Of a stretch of 64,000 nt of DNA, positions 20,262-30,227 are shown piece after piece. Under the pieces are notes generated by a model. That model worked only from the letters and a program-made list of their open reading frames with translations, was not told where the DNA came from and made no database searches. Source of the DNA: Symbiodinium sp. CCMP2592 (lineage: Eukaryota; Sar; Dinophyceae; Suessiales; Symbiodiniaceae); NCBI GenBank assembly GCA_905221615.1, contig CAJNDT010003857.1, forward strand, positions 367,501-431,500, given 5' to 3'. Made by a program: the position numbers and the translations under genes. How positions within the stretch are numbered: position 1 is the stretch's first letter; each line of letters starts with the position of its first letter.

Positions 20262-21467
20262 TCAAGCCACAAGAATTGTTCCGGCAGCAAGAATACGGAG
20301 CAGAGAATTCGCCTTAAGCTTGGGAATATCACGGATGGGTACGCCCCAGTTGGCAACAACCTGATCCAATTCGGCCTGTTCATTGGAAGGAAGGTCCGCA
20401 TGCCATCGTTGGACATGAGCTGTCCATGTCTGGAGCTTCTGTCGATTGTTCTTGCTCAAGTTCAATCCTTCAATCCACGTCGATACTTCTTTGTCCGACT
20501 TGCAAGCCTTCCAACTGCGACTCAAGAAGTGACGTTTGCTTGGATCCGCGAGAACAATCTTCACAACCTGTCCAACATGCGAGGATGTTCCATACTCAGG
20601 CTGAGGAGCAGAACTCGAATTTCCTGGGCTGCGACCCTGGGTCTCAGCTTCATCGGGCTCAACATTCAAAGGTTCTGCATGATTCCCCGATGGTTTGCCT
20701 TTCTGGAATGCCTGCATGAGACTAGTTTTGGGCTCAGCCGTCTGACCACGAAGAAGGCGAGTGGCACCATCCGGAACTTTCTGAGCTGAGGGCGCGGACT
20801 CCGTCACACGTCCTGGGGGGCTTTCTTCAATCGGCAACGTTTTCGGAACTGCAGTCTCTTGATTAGAAGAGCGGGAGGGGGAAGCATTCTCGAAATTCGC
20901 AAGTTGTTGTTGAAGAATCTGGATCTGATTTGCCATGGCTGCCTTCTCTGTGTCAACAGAGGCCTGAGGATACAGACCTAGCATGTAGTCAACAACCTTC
21001 TGTGCCAACAAGTGTGTGGCCTGTGACTTGGAGTCCGAACCGCTGCTCTTGGAAGCGGGGTCACTGGTACCAAGCACAATAGAAGCAAGCTCATCCAAGT
21101 CGACTTCTTCATCTCGCAGCTTTCCAAACAAGGCGTGGCAAAATACAACTTCACCGATCGACTTGAAGCCTGCAAAGAAAGTCGGCTTTCCTTCGGTAAT
21201 ATGGCGCACCCAATACGAATTCCAACCTTGATAGAGCAACGAGTGAAGCGGTATCATATGGGTCGGACATCCATCAATCTGCTTTCGAACTGTCCAGTCA
21301 GTCTTCTTTACCCAACGAGCCAAGTTCAAGCCTGCAATACAACGGGAGTCCAAATAGTTCGGGTTCTGGCAAAACTCAGCGGGCATCATCGGGCCGAAGA
21401 CTCTCGGGGAGTTTGCAGCAGGTGGGGATGGGAGACCTGGAATGCGGGGGGTTGGCGAAATGTTCAT
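20262..21467 (-). CDS. 401-aa ORF upstream of the RT gene, Gag-like position
   Basis: Open from beyond 21,536; the first ATG is at 21,467. The N-terminal part is Pro-rich, then residues ~45-150 look folded (NLARWVKKTDWTVRKQI, HSLLYQGWNSYWVRHI, GFKSIGEVVFCHALFGKL). After this come a coiled-coil-like stretch (MANQIQILQQQLANFENA), a Ser/Pro/Glu linker and a helical C-terminus (HFLSRSWKACKSDKEV, IEGLNLSKNNRQKL). It is the first large ORF of the element and ends 27 bp before the RT gene, so translational coupling or reinitiation is possible. Function unknown; a nucleocapsid-type role is a positional guess. The DNA transposon entered ~55 bp upstream of the open frame's annotated end, in its leader. 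Confidence 0.6.
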   Translation of the reverse strand: MNISPTPRIPGLPSPPAANSPRVFGPMMPAEFCQNPNYLDSRCIAGLNLARWVKKTDWTVRKQIDGCPTHMIPLHSLLYQGWNSYWVRHITEGKPTFFAGFKSIGEVVFCHALFGKLRDEEVDLDELASIVLGTSDPASKSSGSDSKSQATHLLAQKVVDYMLGLYPQASVDTEKAAMANQIQILQQQLANFENASPSRSSNQETAVPKTLPIEESPPGRVTESAPSAQKVPDGATRLLRGQTAEPKTSLMQAFQKGKPSGNHAEPLNVEPDEAETQGRSPGNSSSAPQPEYGTSSHVGQVVKIVLADPSKRHFLSRSWKACKSDKEVSTWIEGLNLSKNNRQKLQTWTAHVQRWHADLPSNEQAELDQVVANWGVPIRDIPKLKANSLLRILAAGTILVA

Positions 21468-21592
21468 AATCTGAGCAATACGTGGATTGGGTTGCCACGT
21501 GAGGTTCTGTGGCTGAAGCACTGCCGGTCTGTTCACTGGTGGGGCAGGTCGGGGTGCAGGGTGCTGCCAACTCTCAGGGGTAATGTTGGATA

Positions 21593-21660
21593 CCGATTAA
21601 CAAACCCCCCCCCCCCCCCAAGGTTGGCCCGCTTGAACTTGTTCATGGGTTCAAGTTTTT
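21593..21660. repeat. Left end of the DNA transposon with C-runs
   Basis: Starts CCGATTAACAAA followed by a run of about 14 C. A second C-run ending in CCGATTAA lies at 21,665-21,679. The right end reads CCGATTAAGATA then seven C on the opposite strand. Outside the first eight bases the two ends are only partly alike. Confidence 0.6.
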
Positions 21661-21677
21661 ACCGGCCCCCCCCCGAT

Positions 21678-21778
21678 TAAGTAGTAGTACAGTAGTACAG
21701 TAGTACAGTAGTACAGTAGTACAGTAGTACAGTAGTAGTATTACAGTAGTATAATAGTAGAACAGTAGTTTAGTAGTA
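21678..21778. repeat. GTAGTACA short tandem repeat
   Basis: About ten copies of AGTAGTAC/ACAGTAGT (unit ~10 bp, degenerating to AGTAGT) just inside the left transposon end. Confidence 0.85.
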
Positions 21779-21794
21779 GTATTGAAGTCTAGTA

Positions 21795-21866
21795 CTATTG
21801 TAATAATACTATACTACTGTACTGCTTCTATAGAAGCAGTACAGTAGTATAGTATTATTACAATAG
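21795..21866. repeat. 72-bp perfect palindrome
   Basis: Two 36-base arms (21,795-21,830 and 21,831-21,866) are exact reverse complements with no spacer, centred on TTCTATAGAA. The arms reuse the ACAGTAGT words of the neighbouring repeat. It can extrude as a cruciform or fold as an RNA hairpin. Confidence 0.9.
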
Positions 21867-21889
21867 GGGGTTGGGGGTTTGAAGGGGTT

Positions 21890-24480
21890 CAAGGACTTGA
21901 GGGGGTTGAGGGGTTTGGGGGTTCAAATGTGGCCGGCCATGAGCTTGCCATCAGCTCAAGAGTGCCCGCATAAGCGCCGCATCCCCAGCCATTGGCCATG
22001 AGCTCCAACATGAGCGGCAACGAGGGAACCATGGGAACCATGGCTGAGAGACTGGGGCATGATTGGCAATTGTGAGTAATTACTTGGTTAATTACGTAGG
22101 ATTGGGTCATTAGTAATTCATTAATTATTTGGAGCCGAGGATGGGCCAGCTGATGAGTCAGATCCATGGGTTGCTCCATAACATGGAGCGGCGAGCCGTC
22201 ATGGGCCGGATAAGTAAGCATCTTTTGTGTTTTAAATTATTTAGTTAATGAGGTATTACAGGTTTAATTACATTTGTCTTGAGCCAAGGACGAAGTCCAT
22301 GGCAGTTTCCGCGATCGCCTCCGCCATGTTGCCACCAGGCTCATGGCGGGGCGATCATGGGTTTTGGTCAATTGGCAGTGGCTCGGACCGTCAGTAGTAA
22401 TTAATTAGTCATAATAAGAATGTAAATTACATATTTTAAGCTCTGAAGCCCATACATGAGGGAATGGCGCTGCGATCAGTGGATGAGAGATGAGCTCCTC
22501 CACACATGGATGCTCTATGCTCCTCGCCTGGTATTAGTGTTTTTTAAATAATAAGTAATTAATTAGGGTTTAGGGTGCAATTAGGATTGGGTTTAGGAGT
22601 GCTTGGGGTTTGAGTTCGTGCATGAGGAGTACGACATCGTCATGAGCCACCCCATGCTGCATCGCCATTGGCCCATCATTTGCACGGTGGCATGGGTCGA
22701 GGCCCCTGCCGAAACCCTAAAAACCCCTAAACAAAACCCCCTAACCCCTGTAAACCCTAACCCCACAACCATAACTAATTATCCCTAAACCCTAAACCCT
22801 GCAGGTGAGCCTGGCATTGTTCCGGACCCATGAGTATGACAGCGATGAGTCTGGATGCTGCAGTAGTTCGTTTTTTTAGATTAGGGTTTAGGGTTTAAGG
22901 TTTAATTAGGGTTAATTAAACCCTCCTAAGTAAACCCTACTTAACCCCTACTTTAATTAACATAATTAAACCCTAAGCCCTAAACCCAGGCTGTATGATC
23001 CTCGCAATGATGTGATCAGCGATAAGCACATGGTCATGAGCGAGGTGACGCAGAACATGGAGTCCGCCATGAGGACAGCCTTCATAATTGAGAGTAATTA
23101 GAGCCCAAACCCCATAAGGCCCAATTAACCCCCCCCTTTCAGGACGGAGATCTTTGAGCTGGCATCATGGGAGACTGTGTGGGGCGACATGAGAGGCAGC
23201 TCAGGGAATAATTTAAGTATCAATTTTCCATAATTTGTTACGGTTAATAGATTATTGAGAAATAAGTTCTGGTTTTTTATTAGTTAGCTAGTAATAAGAT
23301 TCAGCCGAGGCAAGCATTGGCTGATCAAAAGCTGGCACGGCATGGGCCGTTCCCAGCATGAGCCGGCCAAATTCAGAGCATGGGTTGAGACCCATGGGCC
23401 AGAGCCCAAAGCGATCATGCGGTCCTTCCATGGGCATTTCATGCCCATTGAGGCGGAGGCATGAGCCCTCAGCCCGGCCATGAGTCCATGAGGAGATGGG
23501 CTCGTATATGAGCCATAAGGCTGTAGATCCCATGAGGAGATGGGCTTTTTTAAAAGCACCCATGACGCCAGCCATGAGCTGCATTAATTAGTTCAGTTAG
23601 GGATAAGATTAGTCTTTGGGTTTGTTTGGGGTTTAATTAAGGTTTAGGGTTTAGGATCAGGTTAAGCTCGGCATAGCGCCGCATGAGTAAGTAATCAATG
23701 CATGAAGCAGCATGGCATTTTTCATGGGTGCGATGAGGGGATGGCTTTCTGATCTTCGCATGAGAGCAGCGAAACACATGGGGAGGGTTGGGCCCTTACT
23801 TAAAGGATCATGGGACTTAGTAATTAACTAGGGTTATAATTAGGGTAATTAACTATACTTATAACCCCAGTTAGGGTACTTATAACCTTACTTACTAAGT
23901 CCCATGATCCTCCAAGTAGTTAATGCCAAAACTCCAAACCCCATACTGCCCTTATCCCTAAACCCTTTAACTACACCCTAGACCCTCAACCTTAAACCTT
24001 AATTAAACCCTTTTAACTTAACCCTAAACCCTAAAACCCTAAACCTTAAACCCTTCGAAATAAACCCTACACCCTAAAACCCTAAACCTTAAACCCTTCG
24101 AACTAAACCCTAAACCCCAAAACCCTAAACCTTAAAGCCTTCTAACCAATAAACCCTAAAACCCTAAAACCCTAAAACCCTAAACCTGAAACCCTTGTAG
24201 CTAAACCCTAAACCCTAAATCCCTAAACCTTATATAAATCCTTGAAAATAACCCCTAAACCCTAAAAGCCCAAACCTGACACACTGCTGCGGGCATGAGC
24301 TGCATGAAGCCGCACAAATGCAGTGACTTAGATGAGCTGTGGGCATGAGCTGCATGACACCGCTTGCATGCAGTGCTTTCGATCAGCTGTGAGCATGACA
24401 AGCATTGTGGATGAGCTGTGGGCATGAGTTTTTGATAAAATGTGATTTTGAGCTTTAGGCATTTGTTTCATTAAGTTTCA
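21890..24480 (+). CDS. Cluster of small exons with AT-rich telomere-like introns
   Basis: Islands of GC-rich, ATGAG-rich sequence (about 21,930-22,070, 22,130-22,215, 22,275-22,395, 22,440-22,530, 22,600-22,710, 22,805-22,860, 22,990-23,085, 23,290-23,580, 24,290-24,430) alternate with AT-rich stretches of TTAATTAA and TTTAGGG/CCCTAAA-like repeats. GTGAGT- and AG-like borders are seen at several island edges (e.g. near 22,070). I read them as exons of the 5' part of the transposon's plus-strand gene, but I could not join a continuous frame. The longest CCCTAAA-type run is at 23,940-24,270. Confidence 0.35.
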
Positions 24481-24499
24481 CATTGTGCCTTTTTCATGA

Positions 24500-24778
24500 C
24501 ATAGGTTTTCAAGTGAGTGTGCATCTGTATCACGCCATGGTGTGGAGCATCAGTCTTCGTGAGCAGGTGACATGCCACAACAGGTTTGCCATCCTGTCGC
24601 AACCAGATGAGGATGAAGATGAGCTCATTGCTTTGAACGACATGTTCTTCGACTGGGATGAGCTGGAGAACAGGTGGAATGAGATGAATGAGCCTTGGGA
24701 GCTTCATGATTTTTCCTTCATGGGGAGGTTCTCATGGTCTGATGAGTCAGAGAAGACTGGGGTTGCTCAGCATGTTTA
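24500..24778 (+). pseudogene. Transposon exon, left part, interrupted by the virus
   Basis: Open frame with an acidic stretch (QPDEDEDELIALND) and an FFDWDELENRW motif, ending AQHV plus two bases at the insertion point. The frame continues exactly at 44,429 after the right GTTTA copy, where two further FDWDEL motifs occur. It is part of the DNA transposon's plus-strand gene, split by the Polinton-like insertion. FDWDEL repeats are not a family I recognise. Confidence 0.7.
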
Positions 24779-24939
24779 AGTTAGGGATAGCCATATGTAA
24801 CTCCCGCGCCCACCCGCAAACGCCTTACACGTTTTATACCAAGGGTCCCCCCTATACTTCCCAATATTCCTTATCAAAATCCCCGTTTTTGACATCCCCG
24901 CCTCGCCCGATCCCCTAGCAAATCTTTCCCTAAATCTTT
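24779..24939 (+). repeat. Left terminal inverted repeat, 161 bp
   Basis: Base-for-base reverse complement of 44,263-44,423. It starts AGTTAGGGATAGCC and includes a GTTTTATACC segment, i.e. a TATAAAAC word read outward on the minus strand. Identity ends at 24,939. Confidence 0.97.
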
Positions 24940-25004
24940 GGTGCTCGGTATCAACATAATTTATCTTTACAAATATTATTGAAAAGATAAATTAAACGAG
25001 CTTC
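24940..25004. other. Short spacer inside the left terminal repeat
   Basis: AT-rich spacer holding the end of the first minus-strand gene; no other signal seen. Confidence 0.5.
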
Positions 25005-25280
25005 CTATTCTTTAACCTTCTTCACCATATATGCATCTCCGTCTTTAGTGATTTCGTAATATTCTAAGGTGCTTGGTTTGGGTTCTCTGATTTCTCCATT
25101 GTTGAGCTTGTTGATATAGGTGTTTCTTTTGTTTATGTATGTTGTGTCTTTAATCGTAGGCGGTTTGTTTGTAAAAGAGTTTTGATTATATTTACTGTTG
25201 ATTGTATTGACTAGCTTGATGTCTAGGTTTTGTATAGTGTTGGTCAGGTCTCTCAGTGCAGTTTCTAAGCTTTCGTACAT
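25005..25280 (-). CDS. Small viral ORF, helical/charged
   Basis: 91 aa beginning MYESLETALRDLTNTIQ, with a likely N-terminal helix, an Asn/Lys/Thr-rich middle and a Lys-rich end. It is preceded on the minus strand by the AT-rich TATATA-type sequence that precedes most genes of this virus. It is the last minus-strand gene before the left terminal repeat, behind the polymerase gene. No family recognised. Confidence 0.6.
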   Translation of the reverse strand: MYESLETALRDLTNTIQNLDIKLVNTINSKYNQNSFTNKPPTIKDTTYINKRNTYINKLNNGEIREPKPSTLEYYEITKDGDAYMVKKVKE

Positions 25281-25316
25281 ATATACATAAACTAGATATT
25301 TTTTAAAACTTTTATT

Positions 25317-28300
25317 TTAAAACTTTTCTTTGTTGCTCGCCGCGCAGTTACAGCTCTTACAGTATGCTAGACAGTTCTCTATGGTGTGACACATATCGTT
25401 ATTTATTCGTTGAGCCGTCAAATTCGTATGTATGTTCCCCTTTATCATTTTCAAACTAAACTCTATCCCGCATTTTACACAACAGCCGCTTAACCTTTCC
25501 ATGAGCCAGTCTGCCGTTATAAAATGCTTATGTTCAACCTTTCTTTTTCCCGCGTGGTCTTGCTCTTTGTATCCCTTAACCTTTCGACACATATAGTTAT
25601 AAACGCAGTTTTTGTTGAATATGTCCTCTTTCACATCCGAGCTATACTTAAAGAAATATACCTTATTTAAATCGGTACTCCTCGTTATCGCTGTGTATAT
25701 CCACTCCTTGGTCACCAGCCAGTGATTATAATCAAATATCGTTATGGCCTCATCTATGCTACTGCCTTGGACGCTGTGGCAGGTATAGCAGGAAGCGAAT
25801 ATGAAGTGCTTCCTCAAACTATCTATCGGTACCTCTTGCGGTTTCCCCTCCGCCTCATCGCATAAAACCACTGTTTCGGGATTTATGTTTTGGATGACAT
25901 ACCTAAAATTCACATTAAACTTATACCTCGTCGTTTTTAAATACTCCCTGCATATCATCACCTCGCCTACCTCGTATTCGGCGGTTCTGTTTTCTGATTT
26001 CCTTATCTCCCTCGCTACTTCCCTGCAGGTGTCGTTCAGATATGCTATGTTGTTTTTATTGAGGTTTATCGCCTTCGTGTATTTAAAATATCGTTCTATC
26101 AGCTCCTTCGGTTTTACGTTGTTTATGAAGATGTCGTCATAGATGTTAGCCAGTTTTTCTTTATCCTCCTTGGTCTTTAGCCTCTTGCATTCCTTAAGGT
26201 AAATACCGTATTTAAAAATCTGGTCTATACACGAGTTCATATAATGTTCATGTTCCTGTATGTTGGTAAGCTCATTCACCGGCTTTAATTGCTTACCGTC
26301 CCCGGTTCCTATGATTATCAGTTCGGGGTGTTTTTCCACAAACTCCCTTATTCTGTTTAACACCCCGAGCCCATTAAAATAAACCTCGTCGAATACTATA
26401 GCATCATATCCTCTATGATCTATTGCCTCCAGTTTTTCCTCCCCAACTGCTATACCGAAAAACTTATTAACCGTAATCGCCCCCTTCCCGTATTTTTGAA
26501 CCAGCTTGTTAGTGGGACAAACGAACAGCACCCTCATACCCATCTCTCCCATTCTCTCGCATATATACGACTTGCCCGACCCAGCATATTTAGCCCTTAT
26601 CATAACATGTTTCGCCTGCGTTATTTTTCCTATGATGTCTGGCATATCGTATTCGTCCTGTATCTTCAGCTCTACATTTTTATGTGTTGCTATTCCTACT
26701 GCTTCGTTTGTTTTTGGCTCGTACATTTCGGATGGGAGCAACACCCCTTCGTCTTTGCTTATCCTCCAGTTCCCTATTCCCCCCTGTTCCGTTTTTAATA
26801 TTTCTTTTGCCTTCTCCTCTTGGTTTTGGCTTATTGTAAAAGCATCTGTTTTTACACTATAAACCTGTATCCTGTTATTAAGTAGCCTATGATAATCCTG
26901 ATACATTTTAAAGTTGTGCCCCTGTAGCAAAAGCTCTTTTATGTAAATAAAGCCGTTTTTAAGTCTGGATTTATCAGATATATTCACTATGTAATATGCT
27001 TCTCTTTCTTCTTCTATGCTGTTGCTCACCAGAGCCTCGTCTTCTGTTTCGTAAAGCTCCTCTGATAATTCGTAATCTGTGAGCTTGTGTATTTTCCCCC
27101 CGTGTTTAGATTGAAAATCGCAAGCCTCGCCGATGTTTTTAAATACTATGCTTTTCTGGTCCGTGCTCCCTGTCTTCTCCAAAAGCCCTATATTAACATT
27201 TGCGATTAGCTTCTTTACCAGTTTGTCGAGATGCTCGTCGTTGCTTATTTTCTTTCCCCACAGTTCCCCGATCAGTTCTTTGTAATTGACCCTGTGAATG
27301 AACGAGGGGACTTTATAATACATTATTTTAATGCCTGTTGTGTTAAGTTGCTTAAGATACTTCCCATAAATTAAGTTGAACTTCTTGTTAAGCATGATTT
27401 TTAAATCGCCCCGCGCTTCTACGAAATACAGCGTGTAATCAGATAGCTCCATATAATCCACATGCTGGTATATTTTCCACTTGTCGAATTGGTTAAACAC
27501 TGGGACTTCTTCGATATCCCTAAGTCTCCCTGTGAATGCTTTTGATATATCGGCTTCGACTACTTTTTCAGGAAAGCCTTTTCTCTTTATAAACAGTCCC
27601 GACGGTACTATGGTTTTTGCCTGTTCGTAAATGTTGAGGTCCTCCTCGTTATAAAATGACTTGTGTAATGGATTGAAAAGGCTTTTATTAAACTCGAACA
27701 TCGCCCTGTTCATATTGTTATAAGTCTCCTCGTCGTCTATTGTTATGTTTCCGTCTGCCGAGTCTCTTATTAAGTTCTGGGATTTTATTATAAATCTCGT
27801 CCTGTTGAAACGGGCTTTTATTTGAGTCACTATCCCCGCCTGTAATGTTATTGATGGCTCGTATCCCACCCCGACCATTTCAAAAAATATTTCTGTCAGG
27901 TTGTTGTTTTCGGGTATCATGTATTTCGTGACGGTTTCTTTTTTCTCGCCTTTCGCTTTCGGTGGCTCTACATGTTTTAGCAGGTCGTCGGCGCATCTAA
28001 ACATTTTGTATTCAGGCGGTTCTTCTTTTTCGTTTAAATGGTAATCGGTGGTTGCTTTAACCATCAGGTTTTTCCCTTTCCCTCCGGTTTGCTCTAAGCT
28101 TTTTATTTCTTCGTTGAATGTGTAAATGTGGCTGTTCTTCACCATTGCGAAAAATGGTTTGATATTATATTTTGATGTTTCGGGGTCGTGCTTGTAAATG
28201 ATATTTAAAAACTGGTCGTATATTCTAGCCGGTATGTTAAACTCCCTAAACACCTTGTCCATATCCGATATACTAGCGCCTTTGCTGTAAAAATCGTCCC

Positions 28301-29201
28301 TCCCTGTGATTTCCATAATCCTATTTACCGTTAATCTCTTCCTTCTACGATCGTCCATTAGAGTATCACCGTAAAAATCAACGAGGGCGTTTTTCCAACA
28401 TTGGTTTTTCGTGTGCTCTGTTTTTTCCATAGCTCCCTTTAAGTATCCCATACTGGGCTTTATCTCTGTTAAAACGTACCTGTGATAAATGCTTATATTT
28501 TCCCCTGCATCGGTTAAGTCTTGCTTCATTATGTCGATTTTCTTCCCGTTTTTCTTTACCTGCTCGACACCTTGTATTTTAATAGCATCGAAGACATGGT
28601 CATAGTATGCCGATAATTGTTCCATCAGTTCCTTAAAATCCTTGTCTGTGCTCATGATTTTAATCAGTTCGTTAAATTCGGGGTTTGTGACTTTTTCTAC
28701 AGTCTTGTAGTTTATAGTCGGGTGGTTTTTGAATTTTTCGTTCAGTTCGTCAAAACCTTCTTCTCCCCTATAAAAATGTCTAAAAATCATTTTTTTAATC
28801 CATGATTTATTAAAATCCTTTGCTTTTACTGTAGCCTGTCTTATGTCAAAGTTTTCTATGTAATAATGCCTTCCTCCTTTAATAAAAGCTGGTTTAATCT
28901 TCATTTTTTTAGGGTCTCTTATGTTATAGCACTGGAAATTAACCAAATATGTGTTTCCCTTGTTTTTCAATTCTTCTAATATCTCCATGTATCTCTTTAA
29001 GGCTTTGTCGTAAATCTTTTTGTTTTTTGAGGTCAGCCCCTTTATCAGATTTTCGGCGGTTGCTATGTTCATAATCATCCTGTCCCCATACAGTTTTATA
29101 ATGTGTTCTATCCTCTTCTTTGTTGTTTTATTTACATCTTTGGTTGTCTGCTCCTTGAGCTTGTTGAGATTGTTAAGGTTACTCCGGATAAACTTGTTCA
29201 T
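25317..29201 (-). CDS. DNA polymerase B-SF1 helicase-zinc/HNH-like fusion protein
   Basis: 1,294 aa, the replication protein of the virus. Polymerase B motifs of the protein-primed type: motif A EADISKAF (Asp551), motif B KKLIANVNIG, motif C VKTDAF. The helicase follows: Walker A AGSGKS (Lys877), Walker B VFDEVY, GTGDGKQLKPV, then SCYTCHSVQGSS and YTAITRS (about 1,170), matching RecD/Pif1-like SF1 enzymes. The C-terminus has CCVKCG (about 1,237), RINND, H and C-x2-C pairs, resembling an HNH or recombination-endonuclease zinc module. The N-terminal half contains NQCWKNALVDFYG (Cys268) and KNSHIYTF, a possible Cys/His protease-like fold or a remnant exonuclease region. Such Pol-helicase fusions occur in Polinton-like viruses; the third domain and N-terminus are less clear. 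Confidence 0.88.
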   Translation of the reverse strand: MNKFIRSNLNNLNKLKEQTTKDVNKTTKKRIEHIIKLYGDRMIMNIATAENLIKGLTSKNKKIYDKALKRYMEILEELKNKGNTYLVNFQCYNIRDPKKMKIKPAFIKGGRHYYIENFDIRQATVKAKDFNKSWIKKMIFRHFYRGEEGFDELNEKFKNHPTINYKTVEKVTNPEFNELIKIMSTDKDFKELMEQLSAYYDHVFDAIKIQGVEQVKKNGKKIDIMKQDLTDAGENISIYHRYVLTEIKPSMGYLKGAMEKTEHTKNQCWKNALVDFYGDTLMDDRRRKRLTVNRIMEITGRDDFYSKGASISDMDKVFREFNIPARIYDQFLNIIYKHDPETSKYNIKPFFAMVKNSHIYTFNEEIKSLEQTGGKGKNLMVKATTDYHLNEKEEPPEYKMFRCADDLLKHVEPPKAKGEKKETVTKYMIPENNNLTEIFFEMVGVGYEPSITLQAGIVTQIKARFNRTRFIIKSQNLIRDSADGNITIDDEETYNNMNRAMFEFNKSLFNPLHKSFYNEEDLNIYEQAKTIVPSGLFIKRKGFPEKVVEADISKAFTGRLRDIEEVPVFNQFDKWKIYQHVDYMELSDYTLYFVEARGDLKIMLNKKFNLIYGKYLKQLNTTGIKIMYYKVPSFIHRVNYKELIGELWGKKISNDEHLDKLVKKLIANVNIGLLEKTGSTDQKSIVFKNIGEACDFQSKHGGKIHKLTDYELSEELYETEDEALVSNSIEEEREAYYIVNISDKSRLKNGFIYIKELLLQGHNFKMYQDYHRLLNNRIQVYSVKTDAFTISQNQEEKAKEILKTEQGGIGNWRISKDEGVLLPSEMYEPKTNEAVGIATHKNVELKIQDEYDMPDIIGKITQAKHVMIRAKYAGSGKSYICERMGEMGMRVLFVCPTNKLVQKYGKGAITVNKFFGIAVGEEKLEAIDHRGYDAIVFDEVYFNGLGVLNRIREFVEKHPELIIIGTGDGKQLKPVNELTNIQEHEHYMNSCIDQIFKYGIYLKECKRLKTKEDKEKLANIYDDIFINNVKPKELIERYFKYTKAINLNKNNIAYLNDTCREVAREIRKSENRTAEYEVGEVMICREYLKTTRYKFNVNFRYVIQNINPETVVLCDEAEGKPQEVPIDSLRKHFIFASCYTCHSVQGSSIDEAITIFDYNHWLVTKEWIYTAITRSTDLNKVYFFKYSSDVKEDIFNKNCVYNYMCRKVKGYKEQDHAGKRKVEHKHFITADWLMERLSGCCVKCGIEFSLKMIKGNIHTNLTAQRINNDMCHTIENCLAYCKSCNCAASNKEKF

Positions 29202-29281
29202 ATAATAACCTATATATATATTATACTATATAATTTTTTCTTTAAATACTTTTCTAAAGATTTTTTTTAAATATTTTTATT

Positions 29282-30208
29282 TTAAACCTTCAAAAGCTCA
29301 AAGCGCATATATGGGCGACTGTTCCCTTTTACATAAAATAAACTCGTGTTGTTCTTCTGCTCTATTCTTTCTATTTCTTCGGTTTGTTGTAACCATTGGC
29401 TCACCCTTTCTTTTTCCCCAGGTTTCCTTTTCCTGTAAATTCTAACCTTATCACCGACAGATATATTAGGATATTTTCTAGTTCTTACCGCCTGTTGGTG
29501 CATGTTGTTTCTTGCTTTCAGTTCGTTCTTCTCCTTCATCGCCTCCTTCGGTGTCATTTTAATTGCTGAGTGTTCCATTTTATTATTGTAGGTGAGCAAC
29601 ACCTCAAAAATATAATCTATCCATTGAATATTTGCCTTTCCCTTTTTTTCGTCGGCTTCAATTCTTTTATAAAGCATGTCCTTAAAGGTTCTAATGGCTC
29701 GTTCGCTGTGGTTTGCATGTGCTCTCGTTCTGTGGTGCTGTATGTTTTCCTTTTCCAAATATTCCTGTATGGATTTTGTATTCAATGCGCCTTCGTCGTC
29801 TGTAAATAGTATTTGTGGTTTCCCTCCCATTTTGTTTAAAGCCTCAATCATACCAGCCGCGATATTGCCCTCGTCTTTGCTTTTTATTGGGACGACTGTC
29901 ATAAAACGACTAAAAACATCAATCATAATAACACCGGCCCTAAATTTTTGATTTTTCAAGTCGTTGATAAAAAACAAATCCATCTGAAACTCGTAAAATG
30001 GCTCCGGGGCGACAAAGGTATTGCGCCCCCTTATCTGTTTTTTCTGCTCCACGTTCTGACTAAAGAATTTATCAATGTCGGCCATCGTTATAGATTTATC
30101 TTTTTCTCTTGCATCTTTTAAGGTTTGCTTTTTGCTTCCGAAACCTGCTTTATCAAAATAAATAGCATTTATTATATCATTCTTTTTATTATCCAACTCT
30201 TCGCTCAT
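29282..30208 (-). CDS. rve-family (retroviral-type) integrase
   Basis: 308 aa. The catalytic core has FQMDLFFI (Asp77), IDVFSRFM, ILFTDDEGA (Asp137) and HANHSERAIRTFKDML (Glu169), the D,D-E pattern of retroviral/Polinton integrases, with YNNKMEHSAI and the M/L-TP-x-E/K-A segment that follow in the family. The C-terminus (VGDKVRIYRKRKPGEK) is an SH3/chromo-like DNA-binding tail. The N-terminal zinc-binding HHCC is not obvious; the first 60 residues are charged. It would join the viral ends to target DNA, making the GTTTA duplication. It lies 80 bp downstream of the next minus-strand gene and upstream of the polymerase gene. Confidence 0.95.
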   Translation of the reverse strand: MSEELDNKKNDIINAIYFDKAGFGSKKQTLKDAREKDKSITMADIDKFFSQNVEQKKQIRGRNTFVAPEPFYEFQMDLFFINDLKNQKFRAGVIMIDVFSRFMTVVPIKSKDEGNIAAGMIEALNKMGGKPQILFTDDEGALNTKSIQEYLEKENIQHHRTRAHANHSERAIRTFKDMLYKRIEADEKKGKANIQWIDYIFEVLLTYNNKMEHSAIKMTPKEAMKEKNELKARNNMHQQAVRTRKYPNISVGDKVRIYRKRKPGEKERVSQWLQQTEEIERIEQKNNTSLFYVKGNSRPYMRFELLKV

Positions 30209-30227
30209 AATAAAAAGGATGAGATTT

